This document shows, piece after piece, positions 45,572-56,300 of a DNA stretch of 64,000 nt; within the stretch, counting starts at the first letter, position 1; every line of letters starts with the position of its first letter. Below the pieces are notes generated by a model. It was not told where the DNA came from. It saw only the letters and a program-made list of their open reading frames with translations, and searched no databases. The DNA is taken from assembly GCF_021347895.1 (NCBI RefSeq), contig NC_067115.1:15013876-15077875 (forward strand). The letters are read 5' to 3'. The position numbers and the translations under genes were made by a program. The stretch comes from Acanthochromis polyacanthus. Its lineage: Eukaryota > Chordata > Actinopteri > Pomacentridae.

Positions 45572-46579
45572 GTTTGTTGTTCATTTTTGGACGACATACG
45601 AAACTATGACGTCTGTTTTGAATGTTGGGACAAAAAATGGCATTTTTCCATTTTCAGACGACATAGTAAACTATGACGTTTTTTGTTCATTTTTGAACAA
45701 CATACGAACCTATGATGTTTTTTGTCCATTTTCGGACAACATACTAAACTGACATTTTTTGTCCATTTTCGGATGACATACTAAACTATGACTTTTTTTG
45801 TCCATTTTCGGACGACATACTAAACTATGACGTTTGTTTTCATTGTCGGACAAAAAATGGTGTTTTTTGTCCATTTTCGGACGACATACTAAACTGACGT
45901 TTTTGTCCATTTTCGGATGACATACTAAACTATGACATTTTTTGTCCATTTTCGAACGACATACTAAACTACGACTTTTTTTGTTCATTTTTGAACAACA
46001 TACCAAACTATTTTTTTAGTCCATTTTTGGACAACATACTAAGCTATGACATTTTTGTCCATTTTCGGACGACATACTAAACTAAGACGTTTTCGTCTAT
46101 TTTCAGACAACATACCAAACTATGACATTTTTTGTCCATTTTTGGACGACATACTAAACTATGACGTTTGTTTTCATTGTCGGACAAAAAAATGGCGTTT
46201 TTTGTCCATTTTCGGACGACATACTAAACTATGACATTTTTTGTTCATTTTTGAACAACATACCAAACTATTTTTTTAGTCCATTTTTGGACGACATACT
46301 AAACTATGACATTTTTGTCCATTTTCGGGCGACATACTAAACTATGACGTTTTTGTCCATTTTTGAACGACATATGAACCTATGATGTTTTTTGTCCATT
46401 TTCGGACGACATACTAAACTAAGACGTTTTCGTCTATTTTCAGACAACATACCAAACTATGACATTTTTTGTCCATTTTTGGACGACATACTAAACTATG
46501 ACGTTTGTTTTCATTGTCGGACAAAAAAATGGCGTTTTTTTGTCCATTTTCGGACGACATACTAAACTATGACATTTTT

Positions 46580-46767
46580 ATATTAATTTTTTGGCCTATT
46601 TTCAGCTTTTATTTGATAGTTGAAGTGAGAGAGAGACAGGAAATGGGGGAGGAGAGTGTGGGAGAGACATGCAGCTCAAGACAGGAATCGAACCCGGGCC
46701 ACTGCATTGGAGACTAGCCCCTACACATGGTTCACCTGCTTAACCCACTGAGCTACACAGTCACCCC
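46580..46767 (-). mobile_element. tRNA-derived SINE copy 7, most divergent, in minisatellite
   Basis: Same element but more diverged (GAGCTACACAGTCACC end; AGCTCAAGACAGG in the body). It interrupts a unit at the same place as the others. CATTTTT on both sides may be the target duplication. It could be the founder insertion or a separate one. Confidence 0.8.
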
Positions 46768-47070
46768 ATTTTTTGTTTGTTTTTGAACGACATACGAAAC
46801 TATGACTTTTTTGTCCATTTTCGGACGACATGCTAAACTATAACGTTTTCATCCATTTTCGGAGAAAAAATGACTTTTTGTCCATTTTCGGATGACATAC
46901 TAAACTATGACGTTCATGTCTGTTTTCATTGCTGGACAAAAAATGGCGTTTTTTTGTCCATTTTCGGACGACATACTAAACTATGATATTTGTGACATTT
47001 TGGACGACACACTAAACTATGGCATTTGTGATATTTTGGATGACATACTAAACTATGACATTTTTGTGAC

Positions 47071-49372
47071 ATGTTCCACATCGAGTCCTGAAAACTCAGA
47101 ATTTAACCTGAACTCACCTCGATAACTTGAAATCTGACTGCATCCTTGTGACCCTCTACAGAAGAATGCATCACATCAAAACCATTTCATTCTTCAGAAT
47201 TCAGCTGTCAAACTCTTTATTTGACTTTGTCAAGTGCAAAAGCATGAGAAGTGCTGCAACTGCAAAATACAGATAGGAGATACAAAAGAGAGCAAAGACA
47301 AAAGGTTTCCAAACACAAATCTGGAACACTGTTTTACAACAAAACGAATCGCACAACACAAGATGGCTAGAAGAGGAGGAGGGCTTTGGCATGATGCGGT
47401 TACACAGAATAAAAGGCCAGTGGAGATGCTAACTGTTGACTGTGGTTTCTACCTGCCTTTTTGGAAATGTTGTCAAAGATTAAATACGCTATTATCTTTG
47501 GCCGAAGTGCTTCGGAGAAATGGAAAACTTTGAAGGTTGCGACACCAGTGCTTGACCTATACGTATGTTGTTGCAGCACAAACAAGACTGATTATGTAAA
47601 GCAAAAATATATACATCATAACGCGCCAATATATACAGAAATGTACACATACGGTGGAAGATGGGTCTCTTGTGAAATCTTATGCAACTTACAGGAAAGA
47701 AAATGGATAAGATCAGCTTTCAAAAATATTAATATTTTGCTTTATAATGTTTCCTCAGAAAAGGGAGAAACGGGGAATAAATCAGATGCCCAAAAGTACC
47801 TCTTAAACAACACAATGCAGTACAACTTTATCATTCTAGCTAAGAACAATGAAAGGGTGATCAAAGTGGCACCAAATACATCTTTTGGTTACTGAAAACA
47901 CTTGTTTGGCACCCGGTTTTTTGGTTTTCCTGGATTACCTTCCAGGTTTTTAAGGGTGGGTTCCCTGAGATCTGCCCACTGGACATGTGAAGTGCGCATG
48001 TTGATCAAAATCAGACAAAAAAACATAACATAATAAAAAGTGGAAACAAAACAAAAAGCTATTGCTTCAATATCATAATACTTACTAGAATGTTTCTATA
48101 ATGTAGCTGTAAAAGATACGACGACATGAGCATTACATACGGATGTTGGATATCAGCTCCATTAGAGAATAAAGTGCAAGTACAGAAATGAATGAATGAG
48201 TTACTTGGCATGGTAGAAGGTCAGGATGCATAAATGATGCAAAAGCTTTGGCAACGTTTATAGTTAGGATACAGTATGAGTGAAGCTTTCTGTTGGTTTC
48301 TGGGGTACCAAGCTTATTACTTTACACCACACCTCATTAAAAAAATAACAGTCTACATCAGAACAAAAGTGCTTTTGAATTACCTCCATATTGAACACAA
48401 CAACAAAAAAACATTTAGGAAATATAATCAGGCTGATCATTATAGCTTTATAATGGGAGAACTGGTGTTAATATTCAGTACTGTGGTAGGTGAAGGCAAA
48501 TCCTTCCTGCTTTTATTCTACAATCAAACTTCTCCATTCAGCATCATTTTCTTTACCACACTCCGACTTTGTTCGGCGCTACAACCACCTGCTACACCTC
48601 TTTTTTTGTTTTCTTTTATTCTGCACCCTAAAGACTTTGTGTGTTTTCTCTTCTCCCTCACTGGGCCGAAGTGTGCGACACAATACCATTTGCCGATACA
48701 GTGTTCTATACATGTGTTTACCTGCGTGTGCGTATATCTGTGTGTGCCTGCATGCAAATTTTAGGACAGGCACACGAGTACCCATGGTGACCCAAATATA
48801 AAATATAACAAGACGACAACATAACTGCGAAATCAACACATTTTTTGTTTTCCGAGATACACACACACACAAAAAAATAAAAGGCTGATTGCATAGTCAG
48901 TTCATTCAGTCCTCTGGTGAGCACGTTCATGCGCTCTTGTCGACGACCCCACGAGACCTCCGGGGTCATGTGGGGGTTTAAGGGGTCACTTTTGGCCCGG
49001 GAGGAATAAGGATAGAAATGTTTCTTGGTTTCACTGTTGACTTCCACTAACCAGCTCAGTTAGCATTCGGTGACCTGCACCTTGTTTTTGTGAGTCGGCA
49101 TTTGGATGGATCACTGCTTATAAACCTGCACAAGTCTTATTTTACTGCTCACTGTTCAGCTTTCATGTCCCAAAATTGCTTCTCTAGTTCTTTCTTGTAC
49201 TTTTACTCTCCCCTCTACTTGCTTCCTTCCTTTCCCTGGGTTTAGAGAGGAGCATCTGGGGACAAAACCGGCTGTCCTCGTCTTCCTCTCGTCCTTAACC
49301 CAGCATTTCACTCTCACATTTCATTTCTGCTTGTCCTTCTCTCCCACAGGATTTGTACAAACTCATGCTTGT
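47071..49372 (-). other. pkd1: Probable PKD1 3' UTR and downstream flank
   Basis: About 2.2 kb after the PKD1 stop codon with no convincing protein. A minus-strand AATAAA lies at 47216-47221, giving a 3' UTR of about 2.15 kb if used. A plus-strand open frame of 144 codons at 47461-47895 has no features of a known protein. Confidence 0.5.
47216..47221 (-). terminator. pkd1: Candidate PKD1 polyadenylation signal
   Basis: AATAAA on the minus strand, just before the minisatellite begins. Other AATAAA words occur nearer to the stop, so this is only one candidate. Confidence 0.35.
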
Positions 49373-50356
49373 CTAAGTTGGGTGCACCTTGTTTTTGAGG
49401 GGCGGGGGTTTGCGTTTTCGCTTGCGTGTAGGGATGGTGGTGGTGTGAGCTGGGTGGTTGAAGAGGCTGGAGGAAGGGAGGGTCTCTCTCTCTGTGGGAG
49501 TGTCCCAGTCCTGGGTGATAGAGGCAGGTCCGGGGGTGGATAAAGGTGCAGCAGGTGTTTTTGGGTGGGAAAAGGGAGCTGATGACGCAGAAAGAGAGGA
49601 GGCATCAGAGGCAGATTTATCTGTGACTGGTGTGGGTGGAGGTGCACTGACTGAATGTTTGACAGATACTGGAGGAGCAGCGGGATGCGTAGAGGCAGAG
49701 CCAGGTCGAGGCTTTAAAAATGGAACAGGTGTAGCTACAGGAGTCTTTTTGGGGATGGCAGCAGTACTCCCATATTCTTTTGAAAGTTCACTTTTATCTG
49801 TCTTTTTCCCTCTTTTGCTTCCTTTATGCTTTTCTTTACTGCTCTTTCGTTGTCTCCGATCCTTGTCCTCCCCCTTCCCTCTCTGTCTCACCTCGCTCCG
49901 ACCGCCCTGACCGTCCTCGCCTCTCTCTCTCCCCCGACACCTCCTCATCCTCTGAGCTCGCTCCAGTTTGCATTCCATGTGGTAGAGGTCCTCTGTTGCC
50001 ATGGTGACACGGTCGAGGTGTTGCAGCAGGGCGTCCAGGGTGGGGAGGAGTCTCCTCAGGGAGGCTTCGGTCTCTGCTCGCTCCCTCCAGCTGGTTCCTC
50101 CGACCACCACACCCGGGCCAAGCCCCAACCCCAGGCCCAGCCCGAGTCCCAGGCCGATCCCTGGGGCCTCCGTCAGGCTGCAGGGGCTGGAGGAGGCCGG
50201 GCGCCACGAGGCCTCGGAGCCAGCATCAACACTGTCTGGGGTTGGGGGGGAGTCTGGACTGTCCAGCGGGGGCAAGCAGAGAGATTTACAGTCGCTGGTG
50301 GAGGATGAACGGGACGGTGGCAGCTCCATGCCTTCAAATCGCACTTTGTGACGAAA
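49373..50356 (-). CDS. pkd1: PKD1 last exon: C-terminal cytoplasmic tail with coiled coil
   Basis: 327 residues plus stop. Order: FRHKVRFEGMELPPSRSSS (juxtamembrane, strongly conserved), a Ser/Pro-rich stretch, a Gly-Leu dipeptide run, the coiled coil (LRRLLPTLDALLQHLDRVT to MATEDLYHMECKLERAQRM) that binds polycystin-2 in mammals, a long Lys/Arg/Glu-rich stretch (KSSKEKHKGSKRGKKTDK), a Ser/Pro/Ala-rich linker, then basic RKRKRKPPPLKNKVHPT. Human ends in a KVHPSST ciliary-targeting motif; here it is shortened to KVHPT. The tail is over 100 residues longer than in human, through the charged and linker regions. Confidence 0.95.
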   Translation of the reverse strand, partial: FRHKVRFEGMELPPSRSSSTSDCKSLCLPPLDSPDSPPTPDSVDAGSEASWRPASSSPCSLTEAPGIGLGLGLGLGLGLGPGVVVGGTSWRERAETEASLRRLLPTLDALLQHLDRVTMATEDLYHMECKLERAQRMRRCRGRERGEDGQGGRSEVRQRGKGEDKDRRQRKSSKEKHKGSKRGKKTDKSELSKEYGSTAAIPKKTPVATPVPFLKPRPGSASTHPAAPPVSVKHSVSAPPPTPVTDKSASDASSLSASSAPFSHPKTPAAPLSTPGPASITQDWDTPTERETLPSSSLFNHPAHTTTIPTRKRKRKPPPLKNKVHPT

Positions 50357-53300
50357 CTAAGAAAAGGATGCAAAGGAGATAAGATTAATATTGACATCAA
50401 TCTATTATTTAGTCCATAGAAAATCTTCGATTTTTTTAAACATTTTTTTATAAAGATTTTCAATTTTAATTATAAGACAATGACAAAGACACAAACAGTG
50501 ACAAAAAAAAAAATAGGATAAATGAATAAATTCGCAACAATGACAAACACATGAGAAATAAGAGAAAATATAAAGAAAAGAAAATAACCAGACAAATAAA
50601 AAGGGTGGGGGGCAAAAATCACAGCAGTGTCTACTTCTCCACTGTACAGCTGTCCATCTTACCAGGAGGGTACATAAGTGAGGTAGATGGCAAAGAGAGT
50701 GTCATTGGTCGTTCATATGCTCCAACACTAGATTCCATATCTTGGAGAACTTCAGGATGTTGAAAATCTTCGATTCTATAAAAATAAATCTAATTCTTAA
50801 AAGGAACTAGTCAAAACTGCTGCAGTACCTCCTTGGTCCTGCTGAGTCCCATCCACATTTTGAGCCTCCTGAGAAACAGCTCGACCATCTCGTAGTCCTG
50901 CAGGTCCACAGCTGGACGGTACAGCTCCGCTCGCGCACGCCGGTAGTTCCTCAGTAACAACGAGGTGACCAGCCACAGCAGCACCAGCCGAAGAACGGCG
51001 AAGCTCACGTGGAACACAAGTGAAGAGACGGTGCTGGAGGGGCCGGTTAGTGTCCAGGCAGGACGCCATGACAGCAGGCCTCGTCCACCGGCACCCACCA
51101 AAGACAGACAGGCTGAGGTCACGCTGCCATAACCTTCCAGGATGGAGTGGAAGAGCTGAGATGAGAAAACAAGGAGTAAAATAGTTATCAGTTCAAAGGG
51201 AATATTAAAAAAAAGATTAGCAATTAAAAGTGGATTGAAAAAAATGAGTGAAAAAAATTAGAAGTCTTTAAAGGTTAACTAACAAACGTGTCTGTGATCC
51301 GTTGCTACGCTGTGATCAAGAGCTCTTGACTTGTGAATATGAGTGAGGCTGGCACTTAAAACCTCACTTGTACATTTTCTCAACATAATGAGACATTTTG
51401 TACCAGATGAAGTGGAGTCATATGGTCAAGCAAGGTAAATAAACCGTGTGGTATCATTGGCCAAAATGACAAAAAAATACAAAAACACACTCAGCATAAT
51501 AAGGAAAGTGGGGATTGAAGTTCCTGACCTGAACGAAAACACCAAATCAGTCAGGGTTAAAGAGGATTCGTTGAGCTTTCTAGTTTTTAGGTTCGAAGTT
51601 TCTAAGTTTTCAGTTTGTAGTTTAAATTATTACATATATTATATTGTAACAGGGCTTTCAGTAACTTCACTGGTATCAAATCTCATTAATATATCAGATT
51701 AACAAACATCTCTTGCAGACGACATAAAATGAACTGGTGGGTCAGAATCAGCCTCGAGTTTGACACAAGTGCCTAAATTATTATACATTTTATACACTCA
51801 ATCTTTTGGTCAAATACTAAAGAAATCTTGCAGTGTACTCAAGACACAGAGAGACAAAGAAGGAATAGACAATAGGAAGCAGCTGACCAGGTGTCCTGCA
51901 TGTGAGTAAGCCAGCAGCAGCAGCAGTAAGGCCACAGCGACTCCTAGCAGCTCCCAGACTGAACGCCGCAGAGCTCTGCCAAACACGGCCCACTCTCTCA
52001 GGAAGCGTAATTGGTGGGAAGCCTGCAAGACCAGAGAGCAGAAATATATGTAGGAGTGCAACATGGGGAAAAATAACTAACTCAGCAGTTAATGGATCCT
52101 ACTTATTCTACCATCTGAGCTCAAGTCATTGCAAAATCACTGAACAGGTTGTAAACAAGGAAACACTTTAGAGTAAAACCCTGAAAAAAAAAAAATACGA
52201 CGACTCTGAAATATACAGGCTGCTTTGGGGGTTCAGATGGTTAAACAGATCGTTTCTAGATTTTTTTCTTCTTTTGGAAAAAATCCCATGAAAAGCTCAA
52301 AGATGATCCAGTATTTTCACACATCCTTGTCTATGGCTCCCTGCCACAAGGTCATCATTCTTAGTGGAGATCTCACAAACCCAAAGTAAAGTATCATTAC
52401 TTATCTAAGAGTGACTCAAAAGAATTGTAGAGACTTATTCAGAGCAGGAACATGACACATTGATGATGTTTATAGACAACAAAGGAGTCCTACAAAAGAG
52501 ACAACTGAATCCACACACAATACCTTTTATTTGATTCAGTTTATTGCTCTAACTTTTATTTTCTCTTCACTGCATTCTACGCTGATAAGTGAATAAGACT
52601 GCTGTAACAGACAGGGTGGAATATGTGTATAATCAGCCTTTTCTTCACTGTTTTTCTCCTTTACCTTGAGCACCAGTATGAACAACAGCAAGGCAGACAT
52701 GACGGTGTACATCTGACTCTGCCTGGCCAACGGGTAGAAGTCTGTGAAGGCGTCCCGTGGGTGCTTCATGTACGACGCCCACTGCTGCTTGGCCATGATG
52801 CAGCGGCTCAGGTGCAGCCCACAAACAGACGCCGCCAGAGACAATTTACAGATGCCCAGGAGTCTCCAGGTCGACAGCAGGTACCTGTAACCTTCTCTGA
52901 GGAAGCCCAAGATCCCTCGTACCAGAAAATACACCACTAGGGCCAGCAGGACCATCTGGAAAACAAGAAAGGACAAAGTTTCAGCGAACACATGGTGCCA
53001 AAGTAACACATCCAAGGTCCGGGAGAAGGCGTCAGGTTGTCAGCGGTTACCATGAGAAGAAGCTGAAGGTCCAGGCCTGTGATTGGCCACAGAGTGATGA
53101 CGAGGAGGTCAAAGCTCGACTGGGCGCGCTCAGAAACTGGAAACTCAAACAGGAATGAGAAGACGGCCAGGAGGTTTGTGTTGATATTGTAGAGAGAGAA
53201 CTCCACGAACACAGCACGAGTCCTGTAAACACACGCAAACACAGCACTTAAAGAATGAGATCAAAATATTTCACATAGTTACGTCCTGTTTTGGTCACCT

Positions 53301-56300
53301 TCCTGCATTTTATTCAAGCCAAAGGGGTTTTTTTTTTTGAGAAATGAAACGCGCAACCTCGACTGTGTTGAAAACAGACCACCACCAACACACATTTTTA
53401 TAAACTTGTCTCTCCCTTCTCTAACCCCAAATGTGGTAAAACAGGATCTAAGCGCTGTTTACGCCCTTGGTTCTCAGAAACAACTGTTGAAACGGAGCCC
53501 ACATTCTTGGCAAATTTTTTACTGGATTGTTTTTTATGTTTTATTTTTTTCATATTTTGAACAATTAAATGAGCAACTTCTTAATGATTGCAGGCTGTAG
53601 GGCAAACTGCACTTCAGGGAACATAAAACTCCACTCAAGATTTCTAACGCTTGAACACGCATGGTTCTGCTTTATTCCAATCATTGTGAAACTGTGTGCA
53701 CATGAACATGGAGCCCAGTTTTTAATCCCCTACATGTGGCTCCTGGACTCTGGAACAGCCTGGTCGATGAACTCAATGAGCAAATGAAAAAAGTTGAATT
53801 TTTTAGATTGCTTACTTTAATAAAATAGAAAAAAAAAAAATGAATCAACATGACCAATATTTAAGTTCCCATAAGTGTTACAAATGTTTGGAAAAACTGG
53901 TAGCACTACATCCTATACATATTTTACTAATTACATTTTTAAATTGTTTCCAAACTACTTAGTACTATTTTTTTGAATCGTATATTTTTTTTTGTCAAAG
54001 TTTTAAAAAACACATATAGAATAGAGTAATTCTGACGAAATGTCCCAATTTTAAGTTGACCATTGGTTAAGTTTTCTAACCAAATAGCAGTTCAAGGACA
54101 GCTGAAAATCTGAGGATTCTCTTCATTTTTACAGTCTCTGGCTCTGATGAATGATGTCATTTCGGCGATTTTGTAAAGACCGCATACTTTTCAAACCCAC
54201 AGCCGGGTTTGGTCTTAATATCTAAATTTCTGTGTTTTCCTGCATTTCATTCAGATGAGTCACGACACATTCCCTACCTGTGGTCGAGCCAGTGCAGCTG
54301 CTGCAGCTGCTGCAAGGTCGACGAGGCCTCCTCCAGGCTTCTGTTCAGCTGGTGGATCACACCTCTGCTGTCGTACTCCCCCATGTGACCCGAACGCCAC
54401 ACCCTGAGAAAACAGGTGGGAGGAAACACGGAGGGGAGAAAGACATGACACGTCAAGGAAAAGGACGTCCAAAACATCCTGAAGCTGACATAATAGCTGT
54501 ACTGTTAGACTGTCAGTCCTTTCCTTACCGATCGCCATCCACAGCAGCAAAAACTGTGACATTCTCTGGATCTTTAGATGGAGATGTAACCCAGCTCCTT
54601 CCCCAAGTAAATGATCCGTTTCCTGCTCCAAAAGCGCCTGAAAGTCGATAAGTTTCAGCAAGATTAAAATGCATTCATTTGATTTGAATACATTTCATAG
54701 TAAGGATAACAGAATATTACATAGCTGATACATGCGGACAAAGGAAAATACATTATTCATGTGTATAGATTTAATAAATCAGTAAGAGTTTCTGTCAGAT
54801 CAGCAAGGTCTGACTAAAAGATTTATCTCCACGAAAGTTCACAACAAAGGGTGAAGAAAATTACCACAAAGAAATCTCACCCTGTGTGTCGTGCATTTGT
54901 CGGAGCCTTAGTGTGCCGAGTAACACACTTCCCGTGTCTCTCAGGAGGATAGACTCATCCAGTAGCCGTGGCAACAAGGACTCATTTAGCCAAGTCAGAA
55001 CATCATCTCGGCTAAAAGACAGAAAAGGGGCATTCAGAACTTACTTTGCTGTAAAACATTAAAGAATGTTTAAAGCACAGCAACTGTACTGAGCTGCTCT
55101 GCCTTAAATAAATTTGAATTGTGTAAACCGTTAACCAGTGATCATTTTTCACTCGTGTTTGAACAAAATAACACATTCAGGTCACGCCTCAAGAGAACGA
55201 GACAAAAAAAAAACAACACACATTTCTGAAAGTCTTACAAGTAGACGAGCAGGCCAGCCTTGAAAATGGAAGTTCTCAGAAATATATATATATATATATA
55301 TTTCTTGAGCCACCATGATTCATTCAGATAAGGTCTGTTGTTCGCTGTGTGTCTGTGTGTGTACCTGCTGATGTTGTGGTACTCTGGTGTGTGCAGGGCT
55401 TGTTGCAGCTGAGTGCGAAGTCTCAGACTGTGTGTGTCTTTGGCCGAGTCGGAGTAGTTGAGGAGCAGAACGACCAACAGGAAAAACATGTAAACCAGGA
55501 AATTCTGAAAATGAGACGCAAAAAGTTGTGTTATCCAGCTGCACAATGAGTTTTAAGTGTCTACAACACAGTGAAGACACAATCAGTAGATTTTCATGAG
55601 TAGAAAAAAATCTAAAGACTTATAAAAGCATGTTTGAAGTCAAATAAACAGCAAGTGTAGCAATTCTACTGGAATGAAAGTAACAAATATTCACAATGCG
55701 CAGAAATGTTCCAATTATTCTACAGAGAATGTCAAAAGTTACACAGTATGTAGTGAAAATGACTTCAAATGTTCTAAGGATGACAATAATCTTATGTACA
55801 AAGTCGAGTTAATTTCCGTGTTGGGGTTTGGAGGGAGAAAAGCAGCTTGAACATTCTTCCCAGATAGAAATATTTCTGGCAACGTTTTAAGCAGAAAGTT
55901 GAACTTCAGTTCCCGGACTGTTCTGAAAACATGTTGAACTGAGAACATCCTTCCTTCCATACCATGTAACATTGTGGTAAGGGTAACTAACCCTAATCCT
56001 CCAAACACCCTCTGAATGGTAAAATGTTCTGTCTTGGTTCACTTGTAACTAAAGAGAAACATTATTTATAATTCAAGATGTCCTTAAAACGTCTTTTGAA
56101 CATTTCATTTTAAATCCATCCATTGTCTTTTCACCACTTATTCCTCATCAGGGAGCTGGAGCCTATCCCAGCTGACTTCATTTACATTTTAAATGTCTTC
56201 TTTAAAACAACATTAGAACTGGAAGGTAGCTAATGCTAACAGAACATTCCCTGCTTGCTGGGATGTGGAGAAAAAGCTGTTTCTGTGGTGTGAGGTTCTG

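Larger units (their letters stand above)
39960..47070. repeat. 7-kb minisatellite of ~36-40-bp units with higher-order structure
   Basis: The unit runs TGACGTTTTTTGTCCATTTT then CGGACGACATACTAAACTA (~39 bases), repeated well over 100 times with substitutions, T-run length changes and a 2-base deletion form (AAACTGAC for AAACTATGAC). Larger blocks repeat: a 414-bp period marked by GAAGATTGTTTTAATTGTCG (40161, 40575, 40990), a 569-bp period containing a SINE (43130, 43699), and a near-identical block at about 44930-45290 and 45988-46350 (offset 1058). Many open frames on both strands arise because 39 is a multiple of three; they are not genes. It fills most of the gap between the converging TSC2 and PKD1. 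Confidence 0.97.

Noticed and set aside
41861..46767. Seven sequences with tRNA-like A and B boxes that could be called tRNA genes
   Set aside because: They lack a full cloverleaf and carry a ~195-base body and AT-rich tail; they are SINE copies.
40172..47125. Many open frames of 60-106 codons on both strands, such as repeated SLVCRPKMDKK
   Set aside because: They are translations of the ~39-bp minisatellite, whose length is a multiple of three; no conserved protein, start context or splice structure.
47461..47895. 144-codon plus-strand open frame
   Set aside because: No recognisable domain, antisense to the probable PKD1 3' UTR, in AT-rich DNA where such a frame can arise by chance.
49995..50008. 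X-box-like GTTGCCATGGTGAC in the PKD1 last exon
   Set aside because: It encodes the conserved VTMATED part of the coiled coil, so the codons explain it.
49458..50351. Plus-strand frames up to 160 codons opposite the PKD1 last exon
   Set aside because: Shadows of the long GC-rich PKD1 coding exon on the other strand.
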